In this document: positions 31,236 to 42,889 of the stretch, piece by piece
How positions within the stretch are numbered: position 1 is the first letter of the stretch
Layout: the number at the start of each line of letters is the position of its first letter
DNA from: Saussurea involucrata
Lineage: Eukaryota; Streptophyta; Magnoliopsida; Asterales; Asteraceae
Reading direction: 5' to 3'
Assembly (NCBI GenBank): GCA_033807775.1
Contig: CM066314.1
Span: 150,463,429-150,527,428 of the forward strand
DNA length: 64,000 bases
Made by a program: the position numbers and the translations under genes
Notes under the pieces: model-generated
The model's database searches: none
Seen by the model: the letters and a program-made list of their open reading frames with translations, nothing else
What the model was told of the DNA's origin: nothing

Positions 31236-34200
31236 TGTAACATCCCGAATTTCCATTATATTATATTTTAATATAAATGGGGTCGAATTGTAATTTAGTC
31301 TAAGTTGTGGACTATTTGTAAATATAAACTCCATGGTTGAATTAATATTTTGACCAAAGTTTAATGTTATTGTTGAAAATTAAACTTGAGGGATTGTTTG
31401 GTCATTTCTTGAAAGATAAGATTGCTTTATAGTTGGGTAAGTAATTTGATTGAGATATTATCTCAAATCAGTCTTCTGGAGTCGGCTAAAAATTCATAGA
31501 GAAAGAAGAAAAGAGAAAGGGAAGAGAAGAATTAAACGGTGATTCTTGTGGTAAGGGTTTTGAAAACCTTCTTCTTTAATCTCTTAATCAGTTTGGTATC
31601 ATCAGTTGAATCTTCTTTCCATAGACTGTTGAATTGGAGAAGAGAAGATTTTGATTTCTGGGTTCAAAGCTTCAACAGGTGAGTTCATCCCTTTCATTTA
31701 GAAATTAACAGTTGAAATTGAATCAGATTTGATATATAAATTGTCTGAATGAATTGGTATATCCGTATGGAAATGAAATCGATCATTAAATTGTACTAGG
31801 ATGAGCTTTATGAGTTAATTTGACGTAAATCGGATACCCAGTATCGAGGTTCCGGAATTGGATTTGGGATCCGGTATTGGAGAGTTCCGGAATTGAGTGA
31901 GTTCCGGAATTGAGAGAGTTCTGGAATTGAGTGAGTTCCGGAATTGAGAGAGTTCTGGAATTGAGTGAGTTCCGAAATTGAGTGAGTTCCGGAATTGAGA
32001 GTTCTGGAATTGAGCGAGTTCCGGAATTGAGTGAGTTCCGGAATTGAGAGTTCTGGAATTGAGTGAGTTTCGGAATTGAGTAAGTTCTGGTATTGAGAGT
32101 TCTGGAATTGAGTGAGTTCCAGAATTGAGTGAGTTTCGGAATTGAGAGAGTTCTGGAATTGAGTGAGTTCCGGAATTGAGAGTTCTGGAATTGGGTAAGT
32201 TCCAGAATTTGGTAAGTTCCAGAATTGGGCTTTTCCGGGATTGGACTTAGAATCCGGTATGGTGAGTTCCGAAATGGGCTTAGGATCCGGTATGGTTAAT
32301 ACCGGAATTGGATTAGATCCGGAATTAAGAAGAACCGGAAGTGATCCGGAATCAAATGCGATCCAGAATGGATCCGGAAGTGATCCAAAAATAGATGTGA
32401 TCCGGAATGGATCCGATTTCGGTGGGGATCCGGAATGGAGTCTGATTTCTTTTAGAATTCAGTTAGGGATCCGGTGTTAATTTAGAATCCAGAAAAAATA
32501 GTCCCGGACTTGGAGTTCGAAATACTATTCTGTATATAGTTTCCGGAGGGGGAACAATTGAGGATAAGGATACAATGGGTTATCCGGTATTCTCGGAATT
32601 GAAAGTGTTATGGGATGTGGTGTGATATGTTATTATACATATACACTAGTAAATGGATCCATAGGCACTAGTAGTATGCGATCAAGTGGAATAGGCATAA
32701 AGTAATTTTTAATTCCCATTTCGAGAGGTGATTATTAACGTGGATTATTCCCGTTGACCTATAATGTGGATTGTTAATCCCATTTCGAGAGGTGATAACC
32801 TATAATGTGGAATAGGCATAAAGTAATTTGTAATTCCCATTTCGAGAGGTGATTATTCACGTGGATTATTCCCGTTGACCTATAATGTGGATTGTTAATC
32901 TCATTTCGAGAGGTGATAACCTATAATGTGGAATAGCCATAAAGTAATTTGTAATTCCCATTTCGAGAGATTATTATTATCGTGGATTATTCCCGTTGAC
33001 CTATAATGTGGATTGTTAATCCCATTTCGAGGGGTTATAACCTATAATGTGGAATAGGCATAAAGTAATTTGTAATTCCCATTTCGAGAGGTTATTATTA
33101 ACGTGGATTATTCCCGTTGACCTATAATGTGGATTGTTAATCCTATTTCGAGAGGTGATAACCTATAATGTGGAATAGGCATAAAGTAATTTGTAATTCC
33201 CATTTCGAGAGGTTATTATTAACGTGGATTATTCCCGTTGACCTATAATGTGGATTGTTAATCCCATATCGAGAGGTGATAACCTATAATGTGGAATAGG
33301 CATAAATTAATTTGTAAATCCCATTTCGAGAGGTGATTATTAACGTGGATTATTCCCGTTGACCTATAATGTGGATTGTTAATCCCATTTCGAGAGGTAA
33401 TAACCTATAATGTGGAATAGGCATAAAGTAATTTGTAATTCCCATTTCGAGAGGTGAATAACGTTGACCTATAATGTGGAATAGGTATAAAGTAATTTGT
33501 AATTCCCATTTCGAGAGGTGAATAACGTTGACCTATAATGTGGAATAGGCATAAAGTAATTTGTAATTCTCATTTCGAGAGACGAATAACGTTGTCCAAT
33601 AATGTGGAATAAGCATAAAGTAATTTGTAATTCCCATTTCGAGAGGTGATAAGAAATGATTGTATAGGCAAAGTAGAATTGCTATTCATGTTGAATGATT
33701 TAATAGGCAAAGTAGAATTGCTATTCATGTTGAACGACTGAATAGGCAAAGTAGAATTGCTATTCATGTTGAACGACTGAATAGGCAAAGTAGAATTGCT
33801 ATTCATGTTGAACGACTGAATAGGCAAAGTAGAATTGCTATTCATGTTGAATGATGGAATAGGCAAAGTATAATTGACATTCATATTGACTGTAGTGAAT
33901 AGGCAATGTATAGTTGCTATTCGTAATTGAGATGTGGAAACGTGAATTAGATAAAGTGTAAGTGTTGTTTTCACTTGCTTTCGGTGGATTAGAAATAGGC
34001 AATATATAAGTGCTATTTCTGTTTCCATTCCAAGAAAAAGGTATGGCAATTGAATGTAAGTCCTTAGACTTGATCGATAAACTAGAATCCATGATGATTT
34101 TTAGTAAGCTCTCGAATATGATGCTATGACTTTCTGAATGATAGTCATACTCATAGGATCGGGTATGTTCCTATCATTGTGAGACGAGTACGGTAAGAAT

Positions 34201-34621
34201 GGTGACAAACCAAGTTTGTTTATATGCTTTGAATATATGGGTTTCAAGGCTGTTAATGTTTCAATTTGAATTGGATGTTCTCACTAGGAGTAAGCCTAAT
34301 CGTTCGAATTCAATTTTCTTACCAGGTATGAGTTCAGAGAAGTAATGGGATGTGGGACGAGTGCTTTTGGTATTCAACTTTTGATGATAAGCGGAGAACT
34401 TAGACGATACGAGGAGGCTTTAAATGGATTGCTTAGATAACCCACTTAATCTAATTATAGATGATATGATTATATTAATAGGTTATTTAGAAAGTTCGAT
34501 TTGGGTATAAATGAACCCTCATAGTAAATTCTCTGCTTATTTATATAAAAGTTTGGGAGTTATTCTGTTATACCTTGTGAAATTTTAAGGTTCAAATTGG
34601 CCTTGTTTTTAGGGTGTTACA
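31236..34621 (+). repeat. 5' LTR of LARD copy B
   Basis: 3386 bp. Arrays at 31850-32240 (TTCCGGAATTGAG units), 32690-33650 (120 bp) and 33660-33880 (39 bp). The conserved hairpin is imperfect here (TAGGA instead of TAGGC near 34285). Confidence 0.9.
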
Positions 34622-35435
34622 ATATGGTATCAGAGCTGTAGTTTAAGTGAACTAGGTATGATTGTGAGATACCTAGACTTAAGCTGAGATGAATTAAGAT
34701 ATGATTTGTGAGATATGGGTAGAAGCACTAAGACGAGACGGTCTTAAGAATCGACGGAAATACGAGAATTAAGAATTGTAATGATGGTAACAAGGATTCT
34801 TATGTATAGTATGTTCATAATTTCAACTAGCTACTGTTATTATGAATATATTGTTATGTAAGCATACTTGTTTCTAATTGTTTTGGCAATTGGAGGTGAT
34901 TTTGTTTTGACGATGTTGTTGCACATAAAAGAGTTTCAAGTATAGCACGACTAATTGTGCCACTCAGTTAGCTCGTTGAACCCTCCAGATGAGAATCTCT
35001 TGGGCGATATGTGTATACTTGACGATGAATCGATAACAAGTAGCAGATAAAGTGGACAGTCGGATTCACTATCGATCTAAAATCAAAAGGCTAGTCTTCA
35101 GTAGAGGTTGTGACTCAACCCGATTATGGACTAGTTTGTCTCCTGGTAATCACGTTTTAGAGATAAGTTTAACTGAGGAATTTTTCGATTTTAAAATCCG
35201 ATCAAGGAATATAGGCTGAACGAGTAGAGCTTTGTCTAATAACCAAAGGAGACCAATAAAATTTTATGTTGTTTCCAAGTTGGGGAGCTAGAAATGGTAA
35301 AGGTATCACTGTGGGAACATCATAGAAGTGTTAAGGTGGCTTGGGAAGCTGAAGAGGATAGGAAGAACAAATATCCTCAACTATTTTATCTAGCTTTGAT
35401 TTCGGGGACGAAATCATTTTCAAGTTGGGGAGATT
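34622..35435 (+). other. LARD copy B internal region
   Basis: Primer site TGGTATCAGAGC (34625-34636), leader, the pol C-terminus relic (35294-35400, LWEHHR to KYPQLF) and the polypurine tract AAGTTGGGGAGATT. No intact gene. Confidence 0.85.
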
Positions 35436-36157
35436 TGTAACACCCCGAATTTCCATTATATTATAATTTAATATAAATGGGGTCGAATTGTAATTTAGTC
35501 TAAGTTGTGGACTATTTGTAAATATAAACTCCAGGGTTGAATTTATATTTTGACCAAGGTTTAATGTTATTGTTGAAAACTAAACTTGAGGGACTGTTTG
35601 GTCATTTCTTGAAAGATGAGATTGCTTTATAGTTGGGTAAGTAATCTGATTGAGATGTTATCTCAAATCAGTCTTCTGGAATCGGCTAAAAATTCAGAGA
35701 CAAATAAGAAAAGAGAAAGGGAAGAGAAGAATTAAACGGCGATTCTTGTGGTAAGGGTTTTGAAAACCTTCTTCTTTAATCTCATAATCAGTTTGGTATC
35801 ATCAGTTGAATCTTCTTTCCATAGACTGTTGAATTGTAGAAGAGAAGATTTTGATTTCTGGGTTCAAAGCTTCAACAGGTGAGTTCATCCCTTTCATTTA
35901 GAAATTAACAGTTGAAATTGAATCAGATTTGATATATAAATTGTCTGAATGAAATGGTATATCTGTATGGAAATGAAATCGATCATTAAACTGTATTAGG
36001 ATGAGCTTTATGAGTTAATTTGACGTAAATCGGATACCCAGTATCGAGGTTCCGGAATTGGATTTGGGATCCGGTATTGGAGAGTTTCGGAATTGAGAGA
36101 GTTCTGGAATTGAGTGAGTTCCGGAATTGAGTGAGTTTCGGAACTGAGAGAGTTCCG

Positions 36158-37120
36158 TGTTGATCCAAACCCTTAGTGATTTGATAATGACCCTATCTTA
36201 AATACTTAGTGAAAATTGTAAGTAAACAATATGTATCAGAGTTTCACTATCGCTGATAAGTACTAAGATCTTACAGTATCGCTGATAGGAACTCTAGCTC
36301 ATTAGATTAAACATTCAGCGAACACTGTTCACCATAATGCTCTGAGCCTGTTCAGTCCTTATGGTGATCGTTGATAAGTTAGTTGTTTACTTATGATCTC
36401 TGAAGACAAGTTTCACGTCAACATAGGTTCTACGTTGAAGTCGAAGATCAACCTCAAGAACCAGCGACAAGTCTCCTAATGAACTGATGCGGATCAACGA
36501 AGATTCAGATTTGTCCACTCAACGTGAAGTATCAAGTACAAGACTTCAGCTATCGCTGAACCTTATCATTCGCTGATAAACAATGGTAAAGCGTTGAATC
36601 AACGAAAATCTGATCATGAAGTCCTCCGTACAAACTACTTTTGTCTTAACCACCCTTGCATGACTCCGTACGATATGTCAGAAAAGAACCTCCTTATTGT
36701 CTGAAATCGTACAACCACTCTGATACTACACTGTTCAAACATGCGGCTACTAAGTTTGTCTACAAAGGTCAATGACATGCAACCAACCAGCTGCTGCCAT
36801 GTGTAAAGTGTAAACTGCAATGCATTAAATGCATGCAGTATATAAGAAGGACTCCAGCTTCATTTTTGAAGTACTTGCTAACTCTGGACAAGTCATCTTT
36901 CTTATCTTGAGATAGGTTATTATTAGTAATTTCCTTATCTTTCTTAGTGCAAGAAACTTAGTGTTCCAACTTGTTTAGATTTAGGTTTATCCTTAATCTT
37001 GTTCCGCAACAAGCTGTAAATTGTTAATGATTTATCAATAAACAATTTAGAAAAGTAAAATCTGTGTGTTTGTATTCAACCCCCCCTTCTACAAACTTGT
37101 ATATCCCTTCGGGACCAACA
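36158..37120 (+). repeat. 5' LTR of the SIRE-like Copia
   Basis: 963 bp, TGTTGATCCAAACCC to GGGACCAACA. A TATA box TATATAAG at 36839-36846 would start transcription near 36870. The hexamer CGCTGA/TCAGCG occurs at 36251, 36280, 36315, 36554 and 36571. Confidence 0.93.
36839..36846 (+). promoter_or_regulatory. TATA box in the SIRE-like LTR
   Basis: TATATAAG, preceded by GCATTAAATGCATGC palindromic sequence; the equivalent is at about 48880 in the 3' LTR. It is the best U3 promoter candidate for genomic RNA. Confidence 0.6.
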
Positions 37121-37122
37121 AG

Positions 37123-37134
37123 TGGTATCAGAGC
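37123..37134 (+). other. Primer binding site of the SIRE-like Copia
   Basis: TGGTATCAGAGC two bases after the LTR; initiator Met-tRNA type. Confidence 0.92.
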
Positions 37135-37202
37135 GGTTTTGTTTAATCTCATAAACAAGATCTAATCTATACTAAGATTTCTCTTCCTTGCTATTTCTGA
37201 AA

Positions 37203-38189
37203 ATGGCTAACAACACAAACACAAACTATATTGACAATGGTTCTCTTGTAAAACCCCCTAGATTCTCCAGAGATAATTTTAATCTATGGAAAAATAGGAT
37301 GATTCTCTTCTTAGAAGGTGTAGACCCTACTATGCCCTATTATCTTGAAAACGGCCTATATATTCCTATAAGAATCGATGCTGCAGTTCCAGCCGCTGAG
37401 AATAGACCTGCTATTCCAGAAAGACTGATTCCTAAAGAAGTTCATATGTGGACTGATGAAGATAAGAAGAAAGTGGCTATCGACATCAAATCCAGATCCA
37501 TACTGTCAATGGCTCTTCCTGACGAAGTCTACCATTCTGTCATGAACCTGAAAACCTCAAAAGCTATGTGGGACACAATCTGTGTTCAGTATGAAGGTAC
37601 TTCTGAAGTCCAGGACTCTCGAAAGATCAACCTGGTAAGACAGTACGAAAGCTTCATTTGTGGTAAGAATGAAACTCTCTCTGAAGTTCACCAACGTTTT
37701 AACTGTTTAATAATAGATCTGAAAACTGTTGGTAAGGAATATTCTAACTTTGAAGTGCTGACAAAGTTTTTAGAATGTTTACCTGAAAGCTGGGACAGTT
37801 ATTCTATGTGTCTCAAGCTGTCAAAGGATCTAAAATCAATGACCCTTTCTACCTTATATGGCACGATGTTGAATCATGAGCAATCGAGTCATCTTAAGAA
37901 GAATCTTGTAAAAGATTCCAAAAGCACCCATGTTGCTTTAATCTCAGAGGAACCTTCCACTCAGCGACCCTCGATCACTATCACTGAGTTGGAAAGTAAC
38001 TCTGAAAGGTCATCAGATTCTGACTCTTCAGATGATGATGAATCTTTGGCTCTCCTACTAAAAAGTTCAGGAGATTCGCCAAAAAGAAAATGTTCAGAAA
38101 GAATAAACCTCTTTCCATTACTGACAAGCCAAGATCATCAGCTCCTGTTGATAAGGCTACTGCTACTTGTTTTAACTGTGAAAAGATAG
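37203..38189 (+). CDS. Gag capsid domain of the SIRE-like Copia
   Basis: An upstream in-frame ATG exists at 37188, but ATG 37203 (AAAATGGC context, MANNTN) is the likelier start. The protein has the UBN2-type capsid of plant Copia Gag: FSRDNFNLWKNRM near the N-terminus and LVRQYESFICGKNETLSEV in the middle, ending in an acidic Ser/Asp cluster. At A5 (38060-38064) the reading passes to the frame of the next segment, which carries the zinc knuckle; residues after that point up to 38189 are therefore spurious. The A-run indel may be a mutation or an assembly error. Confidence 0.85.
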   Translation: MANNTNTNYIDNGSLVKPPRFSRDNFNLWKNRMILFLEGVDPTMPYYLENGLYIPIRIDAAVPAAENRPAIPERLIPKEVHMWTDEDKKKVAIDIKSRSILSMALPDEVYHSVMNLKTSKAMWDTICVQYEGTSEVQDSRKINLVRQYESFICGKNETLSEVHQRFNCLIIDLKTVGKEYSNFEVLTKFLECLPESWDSYSMCLKLSKDLKSMTLSTLYGTMLNHEQSSHLKKNLVKDSKSTHVALISEEPSTQRPSITITELESNSERSSDSDSSDDDESLALLLKSSGDSPKRKCSERINLFPLLTSQDHQLLLIRLLLLVLTVKR

Positions 38190-39601
38190 GACATTTCGTT
38201 AACGAGTGCAGGTCTAAGAAAGTTTCGAGAAACTCAGCGTTTCCCAAGAAATCCTTTATTCCCAGGAATAAAGATGACAAATACACCAAGCTGAAAGAAA
38301 GGTATGCGAAGCTGAAAAGCTTTAAGAAGAAAGGCAAAGGCCTGATGGCTAACTATGATTGGGCTGCCTCTAATGAAGAAGAATCATCATCTGACTCTAA
38401 AGATGATGAAGCCAATCTCTGTCTTATGGCCAAGATTGAAGATGAGGAAGAAAGTTCAGACATTCCCTCCACTTCAACCTCTGCTACTCAGGTATCACCT
38501 TCCTTCTTTACAAATATTGCAAATATTGATGAAGCTGATAGTCTTCGTAAAATCGATCTCTTGACTAGAAGTTTATATGAAGCCATGAATGGCAAAACTA
38601 TAGTTGAAAATCAAAACCTTGATCTCGCTGAACAACTTAAAAATTGTCACCTTCAAATAGAAAATCTTTCTAAAATTGAAGAAGATTTTAAAGATCAAGT
38701 GCACTTAAATCAGCTAGTCAAAATCGAGCGCGAAGAAGCTATCGTTGCATTAAGAGCTGAAAAAGATACTGTTGATGGATGGTATAATTCCTCAACAAAG
38801 ATCACTGAGATAATTAAGTCTCAGATTCCCCTGAGTGATAAACGTGGTCTTGGTTACAAAGCTGATACTCTAGAACCAACCACTAATCGTTCCATGCTCT
38901 TATTTGGAACTTTCGTATCCTCGGTCGCTGATACTTCATCCTCTCAGTGTTCCTCTTCTAGACCACCTATCCCTGGGGAAATTTCTTCCTCTTCAAAAGG
39001 TAAAGAGAAAATGGTTTATCCAAAACCTACCTCTGTCTTTAAAGATAAAGGTAAAGGAATTGCTTTTAACCAAAATCCTCAGAAGGGTACCTTAGTACCT
39101 AAGCTGAATGCTTCTAAAGCTTTAGTGATTCAACCCTCTGGATCAAGGAATCAGATCTCTAGATCTACTCAGCGTGGATCTATTCAGCGATCTACTCCTA
39201 GAATCAGAGTGGATGTCTCTGGTAAGAAATCCGAAGAACTGAATATTCCTCCCATTTCAAAAGCCAATAGCTTACTTGGTGCTGGTACTTCAAATTCAAA
39301 ATCTAAAGCTCAGCATTCAAATGGTCCTATAACTACTTTTAGTTATAGGAAATGTTATCACTGTGGACTTACTAATCATATTGCTAGTAAGTGTCCCACA
39401 GCCACCAAAGCTGAAAAGATAGCTAAGGTGAAGATCATTGCCCCCAAGGCAAAGAAGACCACTGAGGTTAAGAAATTAACCAAAGTGAAGACTGACAAAG
39501 CTGAATCTTCAAATGCTGCGAAGATTGCTGAACCTTCCATTCCAACTACTTCCACTGACAAACGTGTACACATGGTTAAGTGGGTACCCAAGAAAAACTA
39601 A
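38066..39601 (+). CDS. Gag zinc knuckles and long linker of the SIRE-like Copia
   Basis: Frame continuing after the A-run; its first ATG is at 38090. Basic KKFRRFAKKK leads to a CCHC knuckle CFNCEKIGHFVNEC, an acidic stretch, a coiled-coil region (about 38540-38830), an RGLGYKADTL motif, basic low-complexity sequence, and a second knuckle CYHCGLTNHIASKC near the end. RNA binding is expected from the knuckles; the linker role is unknown. It ends KWVPKKN with TAA at 39599-39601, and the pol frame 39614 is the same frame, so gag and pol are separated by a single stop. Confidence 0.85.
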   Translation, partial: FRRFAKKKMFRKNKPLSITDKPRSSAPVDKATATCFNCEKIGHFVNECRSKKVSRNSAFPKKSFIPRNKDDKYTKLKERYAKLKSFKKKGKGLMANYDWAASNEEESSSDSKDDEANLCLMAKIEDEEESSDIPSTSTSATQVSPSFFTNIANIDEADSLRKIDLLTRSLYEAMNGKTIVENQNLDLAEQLKNCHLQIENLSKIEEDFKDQVHLNQLVKIEREEAIVALRAEKDTVDGWYNSSTKITEIIKSQIPLSDKRGLGYKADTLEPTTNRSMLLFGTFVSSVADTSSSQCSSSRPPIPGEISSSSKGKEKMVYPKPTSVFKDKGKGIAFNQNPQKGTLVPKLNASKALVIQPSGSRNQISRSTQRGSIQRSTPRIRVDVSGKKSEELNIPPISKANSLLGAGTSNSKSKAQHSNGPITTFSYRKCYHCGLTNHIASKCPTATKAEKIAKVKIIAPKAKKTTEVKKLTKVKTDKAESSNAAKIAEPSIPTTSTDKRVHMVKWVPKKN

Positions 39602-39613
39602 TCTTCCTTTGTA

Positions 39614-42016
39614 ATGCAGGTTAAGAAGGGTATCTGGTATCTCGATAGCGGATGCTCTAGACACATGACTGGAAAGAAAAGCCTGCTCGCTGAATACAAG
39701 GAAGAGAAGGGTCCCTCTGTGACTTTCGGTGGAAATGGAAAAGGACATACCCGAGGGTTTGGTGTACTCTCTAATGGTACAACAACCTTCAGAAGAGTCG
39801 CATATGTTGAAGGGCTGAAGCATAATCTTTTAAGCATCAGTCAGCTTTGCGACAAGGATAACAAAGTAATCTTTACTAAGGAATCCTGTTTTGTCACTGA
39901 CAAAAAGGAGAAGATAGCTCTCAGCGGTTATCGTTTGGAAAATGTTTATGTAATAAACATGGACTCAACAACCACTGAGAACTCCTGTTTCTTCTCAAAA
40001 GCCTCATCTGATGTCAACTGGCTATGGCATAAAAGGCTCTCTCATCTGAATTTCAAGACACTGAACACTCTTTCTTCAAAAGAGTTAGTCACTGGTCTAC
40101 CTCAGCACTCATACGCCAAAGAATATTTATGTTCAGCGTGCGAGAAAGGGAAGCAGACCAAAGCAAGCTTTAAGTCAAAGCAAGTCTCCTCAGTGTCATC
40201 TCCTCTACAACTTCTCCATATGGATTTGTTTGGCCCTGTTAACAAACAATCCATCGCTGGAAAGAAATATACACTGGTCATAGTTGATGAATTCTCTCAT
40301 TATACATGGGTTATGTTTCTCCGTTCCAAGAGTGACACCCCTGAAGAACTCATCACCTTTGTTCGGAAGATGGAAACCCTGAACAACTTGACCGTTCGCT
40401 CAATAAGGAGTGATCATGGGACTGAATTCAAAAACAGTTCTCTTGATTCCTTCTTTGAAAGTAAGGGTATATCTCACAACTTTTCATCAGTGAGAACCTC
40501 GCAACAAAATGGAGTCGCTGAAAGAAGAAATAGAACAATTATTGAAGCTGCACGTTCAATGCTCAGCGATTCTCACCTGCCTACTCAGTTTTGGGCAGAA
40601 GCTGTCAATACTGCTTGTTTTACGCAAAACAGGTCGCTGATAGTCAAAAGATTCAATAAGACAGCCTATGAACTTTTTCATGGGAGAAAACCTTCAATCA
40701 GCTTTCTTCCCATCTTTGGATGTCAGTGTTTCATACTGAACAACAGAGATATCCTTGGAAAGTTTGATCCTAAGGCTGATGATGGAATCTTTCTTGGATA
40801 TTCTTCAATCTCCAAAGCCTTCAGAGTCTTCAATCGAAGAAGACAAACTGTAGAAGAAACAATTCACGTCACGTTTGACGAATCCCGTTCAGCGAACTCT
40901 AAACCGTCCGCTGATACTGAAGAACTGAATCAATGGATGTTTTCTCATCTTGGTGATTCAGAAGATATTCCCACTCATACTCATGCAGTTGAAGATGATA
41001 GTCCTACTATCATTCCAAATATGCAGAATAGTGAAGCTGAAACATCATGGGTCTCAGCTGTTCCTTTAAACACTATACCTGCTTCTGAACCAATTGTCTC
41101 AGACATTCCATCTACTTCTCAGCAATCAGTGAATGAAATGACATCTGCACCCACTCCTCTCTTAGCTGATATTCCAGAAGTTGCTGAAGCCTCATCTTCA
41201 GCTCCTCCAGTTCAGGTTGAGTCAGCGTCTCACGCTTCGGCTCAGCGATGGACTGTAAATCACCCAATTGATCAAATTCTTGGTGATCCAAACGCTGGTG
41301 TTCAGACTCGACGAAGTGCAGGTAATATTTGTTTATTTGTTAACTTTATTTCTCTAACTGAACCAAAGAAAGTAGATGATGCCCTCAAAGATCCAAACTG
41401 GGTCAGCGCCATACAAGAAGAGCTGACTGAATTCGAAAGAAACAAAGTTTGGAAACTTGTTCGAAGACCAACTAACAAGACAGTGATAGGCACTAAATGG
41501 GTCTATCAAAACAAGTTGGACGAACATGGAACTGTAACCCGCAACAAGGCTCGTCTTGTTGCTCAGGGATACAGACAAGAGGAAGGCATAGATTACGACG
41601 AAACATTTGCTCCAGTAGCAAGACTAGAATCTATTCGTCTATTCTTAGCATACGCTGTACACAAAGACTTCAAAGTATATCAGATGGATGTTAAGTCAGC
41701 GTTTCTAAATGGAAAGCTGAATGAAGAAGTCTATGTGGAACAACCTCCAGGATTCTCAGATCCTAAGCGTCCAGGTTATGTTTATAAACTGGATAAGGCA
41801 CTTTATGGCTTAAAGCAAGCTCCACGTGCATGGTATGACACTCTCTCTACTTATCTCCATATTGAAAAATTTGAGCGAGGTAAAATCGACAAAACTCTAT
41901 TTTTCAGAATAGTGAAAGGTCATATCATTCTTGTTCAGATATATGTTGATGACATTATATTTGGTTCTACTAACCCTGATCTTTGTACTCGTTTCGCTGA
42001 TAGAATGAAAGATTAG
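39614..42016 (+). CDS. Copia Pol: protease, integrase, reverse transcriptase
   Basis: Domains in order: aspartic protease with WYLDSGCSRHMTG (Asp near residue 11); GAG-pre-integrase zinc region (WLWHKRLSHLNF); integrase core with MDLFGP (about 202), SDHGTEFKN (about 265) and GVAERRNRT (about 300), giving the D-D-E triad; RT with IGTKWVYQNKLDEHG, YQMDVKSAFLNG and the catalytic YVDDIIFGS (about 775-783). The frame ends at TAG 42014-42016, and the next segment is in the same frame only six bases on, so one nonsense mutation splits Pol between RT and RNase H. All key residues are present. Confidence 0.92.
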   Translation: MQVKKGIWYLDSGCSRHMTGKKSLLAEYKEEKGPSVTFGGNGKGHTRGFGVLSNGTTTFRRVAYVEGLKHNLLSISQLCDKDNKVIFTKESCFVTDKKEKIALSGYRLENVYVINMDSTTTENSCFFSKASSDVNWLWHKRLSHLNFKTLNTLSSKELVTGLPQHSYAKEYLCSACEKGKQTKASFKSKQVSSVSSPLQLLHMDLFGPVNKQSIAGKKYTLVIVDEFSHYTWVMFLRSKSDTPEELITFVRKMETLNNLTVRSIRSDHGTEFKNSSLDSFFESKGISHNFSSVRTSQQNGVAERRNRTIIEAARSMLSDSHLPTQFWAEAVNTACFTQNRSLIVKRFNKTAYELFHGRKPSISFLPIFGCQCFILNNRDILGKFDPKADDGIFLGYSSISKAFRVFNRRRQTVEETIHVTFDESRSANSKPSADTEELNQWMFSHLGDSEDIPTHTHAVEDDSPTIIPNMQNSEAETSWVSAVPLNTIPASEPIVSDIPSTSQQSVNEMTSAPTPLLADIPEVAEASSSAPPVQVESASHASAQRWTVNHPIDQILGDPNAGVQTRRSAGNICLFVNFISLTEPKKVDDALKDPNWVSAIQEELTEFERNKVWKLVRRPTNKTVIGTKWVYQNKLDEHGTVTRNKARLVAQGYRQEEGIDYDETFAPVARLESIRLFLAYAVHKDFKVYQMDVKSAFLNGKLNEEVYVEQPPGFSDPKRPGYVYKLDKALYGLKQAPRAWYDTLSTYLHIEKFERGKIDKTLFFRIVKGHIILVQIYVDDIIFGSTNPDLCTRFADRMKD

Positions 42017-42022
42017 TATAAA

Positions 42023-42889
42023 ATGAGCATGATGGGTGAACTAACATATTTCTTTGGTCTTCAGATAAAGCAAAATGAAAAAGGAACTTTCATTAATCAG
42101 GGAAAGTATGTTAAAGATATGCTGAAGAAATTTGATTTAACTCAGAGTTCAGCTATGAAAACCCCTATGGCACCACCGCTGACACTAGATAAGGATACTA
42201 ATGGTATTCCTGTTAATGTCACGCTGTACCGTGGGTTGATCGACTCTCTTTTGTATCTTACAGCTAGCCGACCCGATATTATGTACGCAACCTGTTTGTG
42301 TGCACGATATCAAGCTGAACCTAAGGAATCTCATATGATCGTTGTAAAGCGAATTTTTCGATACCTTAAGGGTACTGCGAATCTAGGTCTTTGGTATCCC
42401 AAAGACTCAGGGTTCGATCTAATCGCCTATTCAGATAGTGATTTTGCAGGTTGCAAATTGGATAGGAAAAGCACCACAGGAGGCTGTCAGCTCCTGGGTG
42501 GAAAGCTGGTGAGTTGGACAAGTAAAAATCAAAACTCAGTGTCCACCTCCACAGCTGAAGCTGAGTATGTAGCCGCTGGAAGCTGTTGTTCTCAGGTTTT
42601 GTGGATGAGAAATCAACTACTAGACTATGACCTACAACTCTCAAATATTCCAATCTATTGCGACAGCACAAGTGCCATCGCTATAGCCAACAATCCAGTG
42701 CTTCACTCAAAGACAAAACACATCGAAATCATGTATCATTTTATCAGAGATCATGTGATGAATGGTGATATAGAACTTCACTTTATCCCAACTGATTATC
42801 AGTTAGCTGATCTGTTCACCAAACCTCTTGATGAGACAAGATTCAACTTTCTCATCAGCGAGCTTGGAATGCTGAACTATGAAGACTAA
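42023..42889 (+). CDS. Copia Pol C-terminus: end of RT and RNase H
   Basis: Opens with MSMMGELTYFFGLQI, the usual region after the RT active site, then RNase H with YSDSDFAGCKLDRKST (about residue 135), STSTAEAEYVAA (about 177) and YCDSTSAIAIANN. It ends with the family-typical LADLFTKPLDETRF and a natural stop after LGMLNYED. It is in frame with 39614-42016; the ATG at 42023 is not a biological start. Confidence 0.9.
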   Translation: MSMMGELTYFFGLQIKQNEKGTFINQGKYVKDMLKKFDLTQSSAMKTPMAPPLTLDKDTNGIPVNVTLYRGLIDSLLYLTASRPDIMYATCLCARYQAEPKESHMIVVKRIFRYLKGTANLGLWYPKDSGFDLIAYSDSDFAGCKLDRKSTTGGCQLLGGKLVSWTSKNQNSVSTSTAEAEYVAAGSCCSQVLWMRNQLLDYDLQLSNIPIYCDSTSAIAIANNPVLHSKTKHIEIMYHFIRDHVMNGDIELHFIPTDYQLADLFTKPLDETRFNFLISELGMLNYED

